A stretch of 64,000 nucleotides of DNA. Origin: Thermogutta terrifontis. Its GTDB lineage: Bacteria; Planctomycetota; Planctomycetia; Pirellulales; Thermoguttaceae. Under the pieces are notes generated by a model, which had not been told where the DNA came from, did no database searches, and saw only the letters and a program-made list of their open reading frames with translations. This document shows, one piece after another, positions 35,617-44,468 of this stretch. Location of the stretch: contig NZ_CP018477.1 of assembly GCF_002277955.1 (NCBI RefSeq), positions 1,612,001 through 1,676,000 of the forward strand. Direction: 5' to 3'. The position numbers and the translations under genes were made by a program. Within the stretch, counting starts at the first letter, position 1. Every line of letters starts with the position of its first letter.

Positions 35617-36639
35617 TCAAACTTTAACGGCACGCCGCCGCTTGACAGATTCAATCTCCCGGTGGGCCAGGACAAGGGCATCCCGCGCCAGACGGCCATC
35701 GAGGAACGTGGAAGTTTCTCCGCTTTTGATGCAGCGGATCACTTCGGTGAGTTCCGCGGCGAAGTCATCGACAGGATCGCGGGCAGGAAGTTTCGGCCGC
35801 TTCACTTTTCCATCTTCGGTGAGGATTGTCACCGGCATATTCATCCACGAGTCGAAAACGAGCGTTGCTTTTTCCAGATGGATCTCGTAGCCGTTGGTGA
35901 ACGGCCGACCCTGCTGCATGATCACCCCACTGGTTGCCGTGACCACGAGACGGGGGTCATCATAGAGGAACTGTGTACTGAAATACTCGGGGACTTCTCC
36001 CCGCATGCGTCCCACGCTTTGCACGGCCTTCGGCATGCCGAACAAAAGTCGGATGAAATGAGCGTCATGGATGTGAAGATCAATGGCAGGGCCACCACAA
36101 ACGTTCGGATCGTAGAAGTCTTTCAGCCACAGGGGATCGGAGATAACCCGGTTGAAGTGGCCCCCCAGGCACGCTCCGTACTTTCCGCTAGTGACAGCCT
36201 CGTAGGCGAAGCGATAAGCTGCGAAGAAAGGGAGCACATGGCCGATCAGGAGCAATTTGCCCCGTTTTTCCGCCGTTTTGACCATCTTGTCGGCCGCTGG
36301 AACCGTAAGCGCAATAGGCTTTTCACAGAACACGTGTTTACCGGCTTCCAGCGCTGCGATGGTCGCCTCGGGATGGAGGGCCGGTGGCAGGCAGATATCC
36401 ACCACATCCACATTCGGATCTTTAAGAAGCTCCGAGATTTCGGAATACTTGGCGACGCCTCTCAGGTCCATCTTCCGGCCGGGCGGTCCGAAATTCCCTT
36501 TGATGGATCGCCAGTCTCCAGCCAGTCGTTCCGGTATCTTCTCACAGATCGCCGTGACTTTGGCACCCTTGATCTTCTGATAAGCCAGATAGTGGATCAT
36601 TCCCATGAAGCCGATGCCCACGATCCCAACGCGAACCAT
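35617..36639 (-). CDS. Gfo/Idh/MocA family oxidoreductase (cytoplasmic type)
   Basis: 340 residues and no TAT leader, unlike the two exported homologues in this window. The Rossmann motif GIVGIGFMGMIHY is at the N-terminus, the catalytic-type FCEKPIALTV near 94-103, and the C-terminal domain has IDLHIHDAHFIRLLFG. It uses NAD(P) on a sugar-type substrate. ATG 36639 is chosen because GGAGG lies five bases upstream; the earlier ATG at 36657 is less good. It follows the rhamnulokinase-type gene by 225 bases on the same strand, so both may belong to a deoxysugar pathway. Confidence 0.9.
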   Translation of the reverse strand: MVRVGIVGIGFMGMIHYLAYQKIKGAKVTAICEKIPERLAGDWRSIKGNFGPPGRKMDLRGVAKYSEISELLKDPNVDVVDICLPPALHPEATIAALEAGKHVFCEKPIALTVPAADKMVKTAEKRGKLLLIGHVLPFFAAYRFAYEAVTSGKYGACLGGHFNRVISDPLWLKDFYDPNVCGGPAIDLHIHDAHFIRLLFGMPKAVQSVGRMRGEVPEYFSTQFLYDDPRLVVTATSGVIMQQGRPFTNGYEIHLEKATLVFDSWMNMPVTILTEDGKVKRPKLPARDPVDDFAAELTEVIRCIKSGETSTFLDGRLARDALVLAHREIESVKRRRAVKV

Positions 36640-36864
36640 CTCGTCCTCCTTCGTCAATGAGTGTTCTTCTACAACTCACCAGAACAGGTTTGCGTGTACG
36701 CCAGGGCTATTGCAGCCAGGTTTTGCCGATGCCGATATGTTTAGGTGGTGTTCCGCGAACCTGCCGATTCACTCGCCTGGGCCAAGTCCGGGTTTGTGCG
36801 CAGCCATTGTAAAAACATCCGGTCTGCGCCGCTGCCGGGGACCATTATCCGAATCGTGAATGAA

Positions 36865-38364
36865 TCACACATCTGCCTCCAGGATCTGGAGGAACCGCGG
36901 AAATGCCTCATCCCATGCTGCCGTGTTTTGGGGTGAATACTCATCCAGCGGAAAGCTTTGCCGGATGATTTCGCGGGCTTCGGAAATGCTGCCCACCTCT
37001 CCGGCAGCCACGGCCTGCATCATGATGTTTCCCAGCGCGGTCGCTTCCACTGGACCCGCCAGGACCGGGCGACCGCAGGCATCCGCTGCAGCCTGACACA
37101 ACAGGCGATTCTTGGTTCCCCCGCCGACAATGTGAATGACCTCGATCCGTCGGCCAATGAGTTCTTCACACATTCCCAACACATGCCGGAATTTCATGGC
37201 GATGCTATCGAGAGCACATCGCAACACGGCCCCCTCTGTTGACGGCACCGACTGGCCTGTGCGACGTGTGAACTCACGAATGGCTTCTGGCATGTCGGTG
37301 GGGGCCAAAAACATGGGATGATCGGGATTAATGAAACTGACCAACCCCGGCGACTCGGCCGTCAACCGATTGAGATCTTCCCAATCCCAACTCCGGCCTC
37401 CCTGATTCCAGATCCGCCGACATTCCTGAACCAACCACAGGCCGGTGATGTTCTTGAGAAGCCGGATCGTGCCTCCCACGCCGCCCTCGTTGGTGAAATT
37501 GAGGGCCAACGACTTTTCCGTGATGACGGGCTGCTTGACCTCGACTCCCATCAGGGCCCACGTCCCCAGGCTGATGTAACACCAGTTTGGCCAATCCTCG
37601 CAAGGCTCTCGTGCTGGTACGGCCATGACGGCACTCGCGGTGTCGTGCGTGCCCGGCAACACCACCTGCGTCTGGGTGAGACCCGTCTCGGCCGCCACAC
37701 TTGGCCGGAGCGGGCCCAGGACTGTTCCCGGCTGCACGATCGGACCCAGGATGTGCGTGGGCAGTCCGAATCGCTCAAGCAACTCGGTCGCCCATCGGCG
37801 CTCCACGGGATTGAAAAATTGGGTGGTGGTGGCGTCGGTAAACTCGTTGCATTTTTCGCCGGTTAACATCCAGTGAAAGAGGTCCGGCATCATGAGAAGC
37901 CGGTCCGCGATTTCGAGGAGCGGGGAACCAGCGAATTTCATGGCCAGCAGTTGATAGAGCGTGTTCAACTGCATGAATTGGAGCCCCGTTTGCCGGAAGA
38001 TTTCCTCTCGCGGCACGATTTGAAAGGCCTTTTCCATCATGCCGTCGGTGCGGTGGTCTCGATAGTGGTAAGGGTTGCCCAGCAGTTCGTCGTTGCGGTC
38101 AAGCAGCCCGAAATCAACCCCCCACGTGTCCACTCCCACGCTTGCCACAGTCGTATTGACGCGGGACCCGGCCGCATAGAGTCCATTGCGGATATGCGTC
38201 CACTGGCCCAGCACATCCCAGTAGAGCCGATTTCCCACTTCCACCGGCCCATTTTGGAATCTGTAAACTTCCTCCAGCTTTACCCGACGGCCATCAAAAA
38301 GGCCCACCACATGGCGCCCGCTGGATGCCCCCATGTCAATGGCGAGAAAGGCTTTGTCGGACAT
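36865..38364 (-). CDS. rhaB: FGGY-family kinase, rhamnulokinase type
   Basis: 499 residues. FGGY kinases phosphorylate sugars at a hydroxyl with ATP. The N-terminal DMGASSGRHVVG is the phosphate-binding signature of this branch. VDTWGVDFGLLD, NTLYQLLAM, LPGTHDTASAVMAVP and IHIVGGGTKNRLLCQAAADA follow the RhaB pattern, so L-rhamnulose is the likely substrate, with L-fuculose also possible. No rhaA, rhaD or regulator is visible in the window. AGGTGA precedes the ATG. A 14-base-spaced inverted repeat lies about 140-160 bases before the gene. Confidence 0.88.
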   Translation of the reverse strand: MSDKAFLAIDMGASSGRHVVGLFDGRRVKLEEVYRFQNGPVEVGNRLYWDVLGQWTHIRNGLYAAGSRVNTTVASVGVDTWGVDFGLLDRNDELLGNPYHYRDHRTDGMMEKAFQIVPREEIFRQTGLQFMQLNTLYQLLAMKFAGSPLLEIADRLLMMPDLFHWMLTGEKCNEFTDATTTQFFNPVERRWATELLERFGLPTHILGPIVQPGTVLGPLRPSVAAETGLTQTQVVLPGTHDTASAVMAVPAREPCEDWPNWCYISLGTWALMGVEVKQPVITEKSLALNFTNEGGVGGTIRLLKNITGLWLVQECRRIWNQGGRSWDWEDLNRLTAESPGLVSFINPDHPMFLAPTDMPEAIREFTRRTGQSVPSTEGAVLRCALDSIAMKFRHVLGMCEELIGRRIEVIHIVGGGTKNRLLCQAAADACGRPVLAGPVEATALGNIMMQAVAAGEVGSISEAREIIRQSFPLDEYSPQNTAAWDEAFPRFLQILEADV

Positions 38365-39057
38365 GGTCGATCACCTGTCTCTGGGGAGTTCTCTCCGAAA
38401 CCTCGTCCGTCCCTTGCGGGGTCATTGAATTGCCTGATGACGTGAAACACAAGCCGTTCTAACCGGCCAAGGATTCTCGTCATGTCCGCACAAAATGGCC
38501 ACCGGTGCTCGTACTTTGTGACCGGTGGTCCTCCCCACCTCCCCAAACTCGGTCCGTAGGGTCGCAGAACGGTACTTCCACGCGTCTCGGTGCCGTTAAC
38601 TTGGACACCGACATACAGCCCCGCGTGGAGTATTGATGCGTTATCTTGCACCCTGTCAACGGGAAATAGTGGCCGGAAATTCATGTCACGTCAAGCCCCT
38701 GCAAGATGAGAAATCTTCTCCAGCTCTGTTTTCTGCGTCTGGATGAGTGTCCTGTGGGGCACGATCGCAATGTTTTCTGTTCGACCGGGTAGAATGAAAC
38801 TCGATAGAAGCGCGACGCGCTCTGGACGGGGTTGGTCGGAACAAATCCTGGCAGCTCTCAGAACTCGTGCTCTCGACAAATACCAATCCGAAACACCGTA
38901 CACCACCGGCCAGCCGCTCGGCGGCTTTGTCCAGACGTTGGCCGGAGCAGAGCGGTCCCGCTGTACCCACCACGTGTGGATTTCTGAAGGCCACACTGAC
39001 GGTAATCGCACGGATCATTGAGCGGCTCAGGCCTCGAAAGCTGTGAATTTTGTTTCT
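38365..39057. other. Intergenic, divergent promoter region with inverted repeat
   Basis: This 693-base gap lies between the leftward rhamnulokinase-type gene and rightward mutY. It carries the inverted repeat at 38499-38528. Longer frames here overlap each other on opposite strands and have no ribosome-binding sites, so no gene is supported. Confidence 0.4.
38499..38528. promoter_or_regulatory. Inverted repeat, possible operator
   Basis: CCACCGGT (38499-38506) and ACCGGTGG (38521-38528) are exact complements separated by 14 bases. Lying upstream of a sugar kinase gene, it could bind a dimeric repressor or activator; a hairpin is also possible. Confidence 0.4.
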
Positions 39058-40227
39058 ATGAAAACAAAAAATCATCGCTCGGCACATCCCGAAAAGATGG
39101 CGGATTCGCCGGTGGATCAGCAGCTCGTAACGCTGGCGCGTGAGGAACTCCTTCGCTGGTTCCGTGGCCACGCCCGGGACTTTCCCTGGCGACGAACCCG
39201 AGATCCCTATGCGATCTGGGTAAGCGAGATCATGCTTCAGCAAACCACAACCCAGGTAGTGGAACCGTATTTCCGGCGCTTTCTGGAGCGATTTCCCACG
39301 CTGGAAAGTCTGGCGTCAGCCGACGAAAGCGATGTGCTCAAAATCTGGGAAGGCCTGGGATACTACCGCCGCGCTCAAAATCTCCATAAAACAGCCCGCA
39401 TCCTCCGAACAGAGTTTGGCGGGCAATTTCCTCGAGATCCTGCGGTCCTAATGCGGTTGCCAGGGATTGGCCGGTACACGGCGGGAGCCATCCTTTCTCT
39501 CGCGTTCAACCAGTGCGTTCCGATCCTGGAAGCCAACACGCGGAGACTCTTTCGCCGGTGGCTGGGCGGATTCAACGATGGAACGCCGCTTTCGGATCGA
39601 GTTCTCTGGCAGGTGGCCGAAATGTTCCTCGCCCCCCGCCGGGCGCGCAGGATTAACCTGGCGCTCATGGATGTAGGAAGCGTTATCTGCCTCCCGAAAG
39701 CACCGCTGTGTGAGCAGTGCCCACTCCAGTCAACCTGCCAAACTTTTCAGAATCGCCTACCGGTAGAGCAAAGCTCCCAAAAGAGGCAGTCGTACACGCT
39801 TCGCCATGAAGTGGCATTTGTTGTGGTTTGGAAGCAGCGACTTCTCGTACAGCGGCGCTCGGAAGGACGCTGGGCGGGATTGTGGGAGTTTCCCAGGATT
39901 CTATTGCAGGAGGGCGGTTGTGACGTACCAACACCTGAGCAGATCGCCCTGCCAGAACTCGTGCGGCAGACCGGGCTCTTCGCAGGCCTTGAGCCGCTCA
40001 GCGGTCATCACTTTGCACGGCTCCGCCACCAGGTGACGCGCTTTCGTATTGTCTTGGACGGCTTTCTTATTCGGGTTTCTGGAAAGGCTAAACCGCACCA
40101 CTCGGATGGACAGTCGGAGCTAGCCTGGATGACGCTCGACGCCCTCGAGGGACTACCCATGCCCGCACCCATCCGCCGAATGCTTCGCCCTCTAAGGAGT
40201 GCGCTCGGTAGTAACTGTTTCGATTGA
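39058..40227 (+). CDS. mutY: A/G-specific adenine glycosylase MutY
   Basis: 389 residues. MutY removes adenine mispaired with 8-oxoguanine. The catalytic Glu57 in VSEIMLQQT is intact, as is the HhH region LMRLPGIGRYTAGAILSLAF. The position of the second catalytic residue, normally Asp in ILDGNV, reads ILEANT (Glu158). Cys-X6-Cys-X2-Cys-X5-Cys near 210-226 (CLPKAPLCEQCPLQSTC) binds a 4Fe-4S cluster. A C-terminal NUDIX-like domain (about 245-375) reads the opposing oxoG. The start is uncertain: ATG 39058, GTG 39043 and ATG 39097 are all possible; no clear site decides. Confidence 0.92.
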   Translation: MKTKNHRSAHPEKMADSPVDQQLVTLAREELLRWFRGHARDFPWRRTRDPYAIWVSEIMLQQTTTQVVEPYFRRFLERFPTLESLASADESDVLKIWEGLGYYRRAQNLHKTARILRTEFGGQFPRDPAVLMRLPGIGRYTAGAILSLAFNQCVPILEANTRRLFRRWLGGFNDGTPLSDRVLWQVAEMFLAPRRARRINLALMDVGSVICLPKAPLCEQCPLQSTCQTFQNRLPVEQSSQKRQSYTLRHEVAFVVVWKQRLLVQRRSEGRWAGLWEFPRILLQEGGCDVPTPEQIALPELVRQTGLFAGLEPLSGHHFARLRHQVTRFRIVLDGFLIRVSGKAKPHHSDGQSELAWMTLDALEGLPMPAPIRRMLRPLRSALGSNCFD

Positions 40228-40356
40228 GTCATGGGTTTATTCGGAAAAGGATGAACCCGACCGCGATCGATCGCCGGACCGGGGACAACCCACATTGTGC
40301 TGCAACAAAAATGGCGCAGGTCAACTTTGAGGCGACCCGCGCCAAATTGGGCCCAT

Positions 40357-40380
40357 TTCCGATCAAGTTATTGGTCGGAA
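40357..40380. terminator. Hairpin between convergent mutY and Fe-S carrier genes
   Basis: TTCCGATCAA (40357-40366) pairs with TTGGTCGGAA (40371-40380) with one G-T pair and a GTTA loop. It lies between two converging genes, so a terminator is plausible; T-runs are weak. Confidence 0.5.
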
Positions 40381-40426
40381 TTCAAGCTTTGGGAGCGTCC
40401 GCTTTCGCGAGGTGAGGACTGTCCGC

Positions 40427-40765
40427 TCACGAGATGGAGAACGAGGTCCCGCAACCGCAGGTGCGGACCGCCAGGGGATTGTGGAACACAAATCCCCGCT
40501 GAAGTATGCCGTTTTGATAATCGATGGTTGTCCCGGCTAGGAACTGAAGGCTTTTCTTGTCCACCACGACTTTGACGCCGTGAGACTCACAAATCACGTC
40601 GTTCGCCGCATCCGGATTGGTCTCAAAATCCAATCTGTACTCAAACCCGCTACAGCCCCCACCGACCACGGAAACGCGGAGGGCTGTATCAGCCGCAAGT
40701 TGATTTTCCGCCAAAAGCCGCTTGACCTCTTGAGCAGCCGATTCAGTTAGGAACACTTGACTCAT
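40427..40765 (-). CDS. erpA: A-type Fe-S cluster carrier/insertion protein
   Basis: 112 residues, full length for the HesB/IscA family. The three conserved cysteines are in GGGCSGFEY and TCGCGTSF. The protein accepts Fe-S clusters and passes them to apo-enzymes in the cytoplasm. I cannot separate ErpA from IscA or SufA by reading alone; no isc or suf operon is adjacent, which favours a stand-alone ErpA-type role. GAGGAG lies just before the ATG. MutY, an Fe-S enzyme, is encoded convergently 200 bases away and could be a client, although this is only position. Confidence 0.88.
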   Translation of the reverse strand: MSQVFLTESAAQEVKRLLAENQLAADTALRVSVVGGGCSGFEYRLDFETNPDAANDVICESHGVKVVVDKKSLQFLAGTTIDYQNGILQRGFVFHNPLAVRTCGCGTSFSIS

Positions 40766-41130
40766 TTCTCACTCCTCTTTGGAACCACACACTTCATCCA
40801 GACCTTATCGCCAGTTTATCAATCCAAGTCAGCGATCATTTGTGACCGATTGATAAAGCCCACTATCAAGCCGGGTACTGGGTGGGAGCACAACCCAGCT
40901 CGGCGGGCACTTTTTACGGCCTGAAAGATGGCTCAGTGAATCTTCGTCATTGACAATCCTAGACCCCGACCAAAAAATGTCAATTGCCACATATCAAAAT
41001 GTGTTAATCGTCCGGTTCCCACGGCGACATACACCTTATGTGGGGGATGGTAAAACTCTGTAGTGGTGCTTCTCGTGGTGAGGATAGACGATCGGGTACC
41101 GGTGCGCGTTTTGGTGTTAAGAGACCCGCG
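40766..41130. other. Intergenic, hairpin with T-run
   Basis: This 365-base gap between divergent genes has GCCGGGTACTGGGT pairing with ACCCAGCTCGGC (about 40870-40904), followed by TTTTT at 40911-40915. No gene is seen; the hairpin may be an attenuator or a terminator of an unseen transcript. Confidence 0.4.
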
Positions 41131-42207
41131 ATGACCAGCGACGATTTCAGGCAACATGTGGAGACAATTATTCGGGCTATTCGGGATCTGCCTGCATGTC
41201 TGGCTGTTGAACACTGGCACCAGGCGGAGGTTGTCGTTTCCGGGCCCGACGCCGACGATTTTCTCCACCGGGTATCCACGGCGCCGCTCCGCGGGCTGAC
41301 GACGGGAGTCGGCCGACGCATGCTCTTCCTGGATGCCAAAGGACATGTGAAGGCCGCCGCAACAGGATGGAAGCGTGCGGAAGGATGGGCCTTGGAGACC
41401 GAGCTCGGCCAGGCGGAAAACCTTGTTGAGCATCTTGAATGGTTTCACATCCGGGAACGCCTGGAAATCCGAAATACCTCGCAAAATTCGCGGAAAATTC
41501 TCTTATTGGGCAAGGAGGCCGAAAGCACAGTTCGTGGCATCACAAAGTCACAGCCGGAATTTGCTGTGAATTCTGCTGGACTTGCGGAAACACGGATCGA
41601 TCTGGATTTCTTGACCGAACAGGATCAACAAACAAATTCAACGCTCGGAACCCGGGAGCTACAGAACCACGCCGCGGCCTGGGCGAGGCGTTTTGACCAT
41701 CCTTTACTGCCCACTTTGGAACTTGTCTGTCCGGCGTCGCAGGAAAAGCATGTGTGGTCTCGGCTGCGAACTACCGCCCAGGTTGTGTCCCAGGATGCAT
41801 GCGAGTGGTTGCGGGTTCTCTTCGGCATGTGGAGTTATGGTCGAGATGTGACCGAGGAACGCTTGGGCCCTGAAGTGACCGATGATGAGCGTGTCATTGG
41901 GCTTAGCAAGGGTTGTTATCCAGGACAGGAAGTGGTGGCCCGAATTGTTTCCCGGGGGCATGTCAACTGGCGACTTCGGGGCCTGAGCCTTCCCGCGGGC
42001 CCTAAGCTGGCACCTGGTTCGGAAATTCTTGTGGACGGCAAGAGGGCGGGATGGTTGACTTCCGTGGCCAATGTACCAGGGACTCACTTGGCCGTGGGAT
42101 TGGGGTATATTCGCCGGGAATTCGATATCCTGGGCAAAATGTTGCTTACCGACGCTGGACCCGTTGGAGTGCATCCTCTCCCTTTTCGGCTGGAAAGCCC
42201 AGGATGA
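41131..42207 (+). CDS. ygfZ: YgfZ/GcvT-like folate-binding protein
   Basis: 358 residues. The family signature SKGCYPGQEVVARIVSRGHV is intact (about 271-290), preceded by a GcvT-type folate-binding fold (VVSGPDADDFLHRVSTAPLRGL). YgfZ/IBA57 helps repair or assemble Fe-S clusters in certain enzymes using folate. The neighbouring A-type carrier gene, divergent and 365 bases away, fits this role. ATG 41131 is chosen because the domain starts there; the ATG 93 bases upstream lacks a site, and AAGAGA is only a weak one for this start. Confidence 0.88.
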   Translation: MTSDDFRQHVETIIRAIRDLPACLAVEHWHQAEVVVSGPDADDFLHRVSTAPLRGLTTGVGRRMLFLDAKGHVKAAATGWKRAEGWALETELGQAENLVEHLEWFHIRERLEIRNTSQNSRKILLLGKEAESTVRGITKSQPEFAVNSAGLAETRIDLDFLTEQDQQTNSTLGTRELQNHAAAWARRFDHPLLPTLELVCPASQEKHVWSRLRTTAQVVSQDACEWLRVLFGMWSYGRDVTEERLGPEVTDDERVIGLSKGCYPGQEVVARIVSRGHVNWRLRGLSLPAGPKLAPGSEILVDGKRAGWLTSVANVPGTHLAVGLGYIRREFDILGKMLLTDAGPVGVHPLPFRLESPG

Positions 42208-42338
42208 TCCATCAGTTGCTGGTTTTTACCACGGGAATGTTGTCGCGGTCGGTTTTACGTCGTTCTCGGTGAGCCGGCCCAGATTGTCCGAAACAACAAA
42301 AATCAGCAGGCGTCTTGTTCAACGCTTTTACCAGAGGG

Positions 42339-42357
42339 GCGCCCTTGTTTGGGGCGC
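42339..42357. terminator. Small hairpin between convergent genes
   Basis: GCGCCC (42339-42344) pairs with GGGCGC (42352-42357) around a T-rich loop between the ygfZ-type and HDOD genes. The stem is short, so confidence as a terminator is low. Confidence 0.4.
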
Positions 42358-42363
42358 GAGCAG

Positions 42364-43290
42364 TTAGGCGTCTGCGGCGGCCTTCTCTTCGCTGACTTTG
42401 CCCTGGTAAACTTCGAGCAGAGATCGGCCGGGGATTGTGATGCGCAAAAGCGGGGCAATTTCAGCGTAGGCCTGGTCCACTGTTGCCAGAACCTCTTCGG
42501 GTTCTGGAAAGCCCTGTCGGAAGAGTTTGCGATACCCGGCTTCGAAGAGCGGTTTCTCGTGCCACACTGCGTCACTGACTGGGGGCAGGGCTGCCGACAG
42601 CGCCACGATGGCGCAACCCAGGTCGGTCTCGTTGGGGCGGAAAGTCATCACATCCATGAGATGGTTCTCGATCAATTCGACGAAACGCTCGGGAAGATTC
42701 CATCGCCGTCCGACCCACCCTGCCGCCTGAGCGTGATTCCATCCGCAGCAGGCCATCTCAACCGTGGAAAGCCGTCTCTGACCCTGCTTGCGAGCGGTCA
42801 ACAGACGCGTATAAAGGTCGGGATCCTCTTTGGCCAGCAACGGCACCGCCATATCCTGGAGAAGTGCCGCCGCGAAGAGTTCCTCAGCGTCCTTAAGCTG
42901 ACAGAGGTTGCCCATTTGTCGAGCAAACAGGGCACGGCGGAGAGAATCCTGCCACAGCGTTCGCAGATCGAAAGGCCCGCACTTGGGACTGGGCATCAGG
43001 CTGAAGACAGCCGACCAGAGTACGAAGTTCTTGATCGTCTTGACGCCGACCAGCGTGATCGCTAGCCGAACGCTGGAAATCTCGCGGGAGAAACCGAAGT
43101 AGGACGAATTGACAAACCGCAGCACCTGACCGGTCAGGCCGGGATCAGTCTCGATCGGAATGGCGTATTCCACCGGGCCAGCATCCGGGTCCTGAGAAAC
43201 CTGCAACATATGGATGGCACTCTGGGGAAGAGCCGGTAAATTGGCATTGGCAAGAATTTTTTCAAAAGATTTTGCGGTTGCCAGCGTCAT
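42364..43290 (-). CDS. HDOD-domain protein
   Basis: 308 residues. The HDOD domain covers about 15-215: LPALPQSAIHMLQVSQDPDAG, GLTGQVLRFVNSSYFGFSREISSVRLAITLVGVKTIKNFVL and MACCGWNHAQAAGWVGRRWNLPERFVELI. Such proteins are regulators linked to signal transduction, motility or pilus control; they lack phosphodiesterase residues of true HD-GYP. GGAGG lies five bases before the ATG. It lies 182 bases downstream of the pseudopilin block on the same strand, so it could regulate or be cotranscribed with it. Cytoplasmic. Confidence 0.88.
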   Translation of the reverse strand: MTLATAKSFEKILANANLPALPQSAIHMLQVSQDPDAGPVEYAIPIETDPGLTGQVLRFVNSSYFGFSREISSVRLAITLVGVKTIKNFVLWSAVFSLMPSPKCGPFDLRTLWQDSLRRALFARQMGNLCQLKDAEELFAAALLQDMAVPLLAKEDPDLYTRLLTARKQGQRRLSTVEMACCGWNHAQAAGWVGRRWNLPERFVELIENHLMDVMTFRPNETDLGCAIVALSAALPPVSDAVWHEKPLFEAGYRKLFRQGFPEPEEVLATVDQAYAEIAPLLRITIPGRSLLEVYQGKVSEEKAAADA

Positions 43291-43472
43291 TCTAGCCTCC
43301 TACTGCCGCACTTCCGACGGGATGGTGCGCGTGCGACCATTGCGCGAGTTGTCAACCTCGCGCTGGCGAATCTCCCATTCCTCTAAGAAAAGTTAGGCCA
43401 TAAACACGACAGAAGCAAAACGAATTTCGGATTCTTCGGCCGCCGGAAACCACGGCAAAAACGCACTCCGTA

Positions 43473-44402
43473 CTACGGCTCGAACATTTCTGGCAGGGCA
43501 CCGTCGGCACGGTGGGCCAGTTGCCGCCATACCCGCGGATCCACATTCAGCCCGATGGGTTTGACGCTTTGCATCCCCATGAGGACTTGGATGACCGCGG
43601 GGTGCATCGTCGAGAATCCGCCCACAAAAAGGGGAGAGGGCTTTTCCGTGGAGGGGACAGCATTGTTCGCCGCCTTTTCCGCCGCTTGTTGAGGACGTTC
43701 CGCCTCCGCGCCCGGTTTTTTCTCCGGAGGACTGGAGACTGTCGATCTTGCGCCCCAGACACTTGGCGGACTACCGGTGTTCCGAAGCGTTGCCCGCGTA
43801 CCGGAGGCCCATCCCAGATCGTCCGGATCAACTCCTTTTTCCGACACAAACAGTGTGTAGGTCACTCCGTCGGGAAAATCGTCTTCTTTCAGCCAGCGAT
43901 TGAGTACGAGAGCTCCCTGCGTGTTGGAATCGATGGGGGCCTCCTCATGATGGTAACACCCCGCATAGTTGGACGGCGCCCATTTGGCTGCGGCGGCCTG
44001 TGTCCGGGGAAAAGATGGACAAACGACCGGACTCAACGTGGTGGTTCGGACGGCGTCGTTCCTGGGATCGTGAACGCTCTTCGATAGGTCCAGCTTTCGA
44101 TAGTAGACCTCTGCATCGAGGTAGGGGAGCAGCGGACAGACCCAACCGATATGCCGGCCCACGGGTTCGTTGCGAATCGGCGAGGTGTCGTTGACAACAC
44201 CAGCGGGAAAACATTCGTAGCCGGCGTAGTAGCGGGACAATGCCAATCCGATTTGAGACAGATTCTGCGAGCACTGGGCTCGGCGAGCCGTTTCTCGGGA
44301 GGCCTGGATGGCGGGCAGGCCGAGTGCGACGAGTATCCCAATGATGGCAATCACCACGAGAAGTTCGATAAGTGTGAACCCACGACCATTTTTTCGCTGC
44401 AT
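43473..44402 (-). CDS. DUF1559-type pseudopilin-like protein
   Basis: 309 residues. A short leader ends in [20 protein letters not shown], a canonical class III prepilin cleavage and membrane helix (9-30). [23 protein letters not shown] follows, as in DUF1559 proteins. A Pro/Glu/Ala-rich linker of about 45 residues (about 210-255) interrupts the globular part, and the expected C-terminal H-x-DG motif is not the usual one. It is probably processed by a prepilin peptidase and set in an assembly. AGGAG precedes the ATG. It is the last gene of the leftward pseudopilin block. Confidence 0.87.
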   Translation of the reverse strand: MQRKNGRGFTLIELLVVIAIIGILVALGLPAIQASRETARRAQCSQNLSQIGLALSRYYAGYECFPAGVVNDTSPIRNEPVGRHIGWVCPLLPYLDAEVYYRKLDLSKSVHDPRNDAVRTTTLSPVVCPSFPRTQAAAAKWAPSNYAGCYHHEEAPIDSNTQGALVLNRWLKEDDFPDGVTYTLFVSEKGVDPDDLGWASGTRATLRNTGSPPSVWGARSTVSSPPEKKPGAEAERPQQAAEKAANNAVPSTEKPSPLFVGGFSTMHPAVIQVLMGMQSVKPIGLNVDPRVWRQLAHRADGALPEMFEP

Positions 44403-44468
44403 GATCTGTCTCCTGTATTTTCTCGGTCGCCCTCACATCCCAATCTGTTCGTCGGGCATGTCGGTCAT

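Noticed and set aside
38686-39243. Leftward 185-codon frame upstream of mutY
   Set aside because: It overlaps the start of mutY, has no ribosome-binding site and low-complexity basic sequence.
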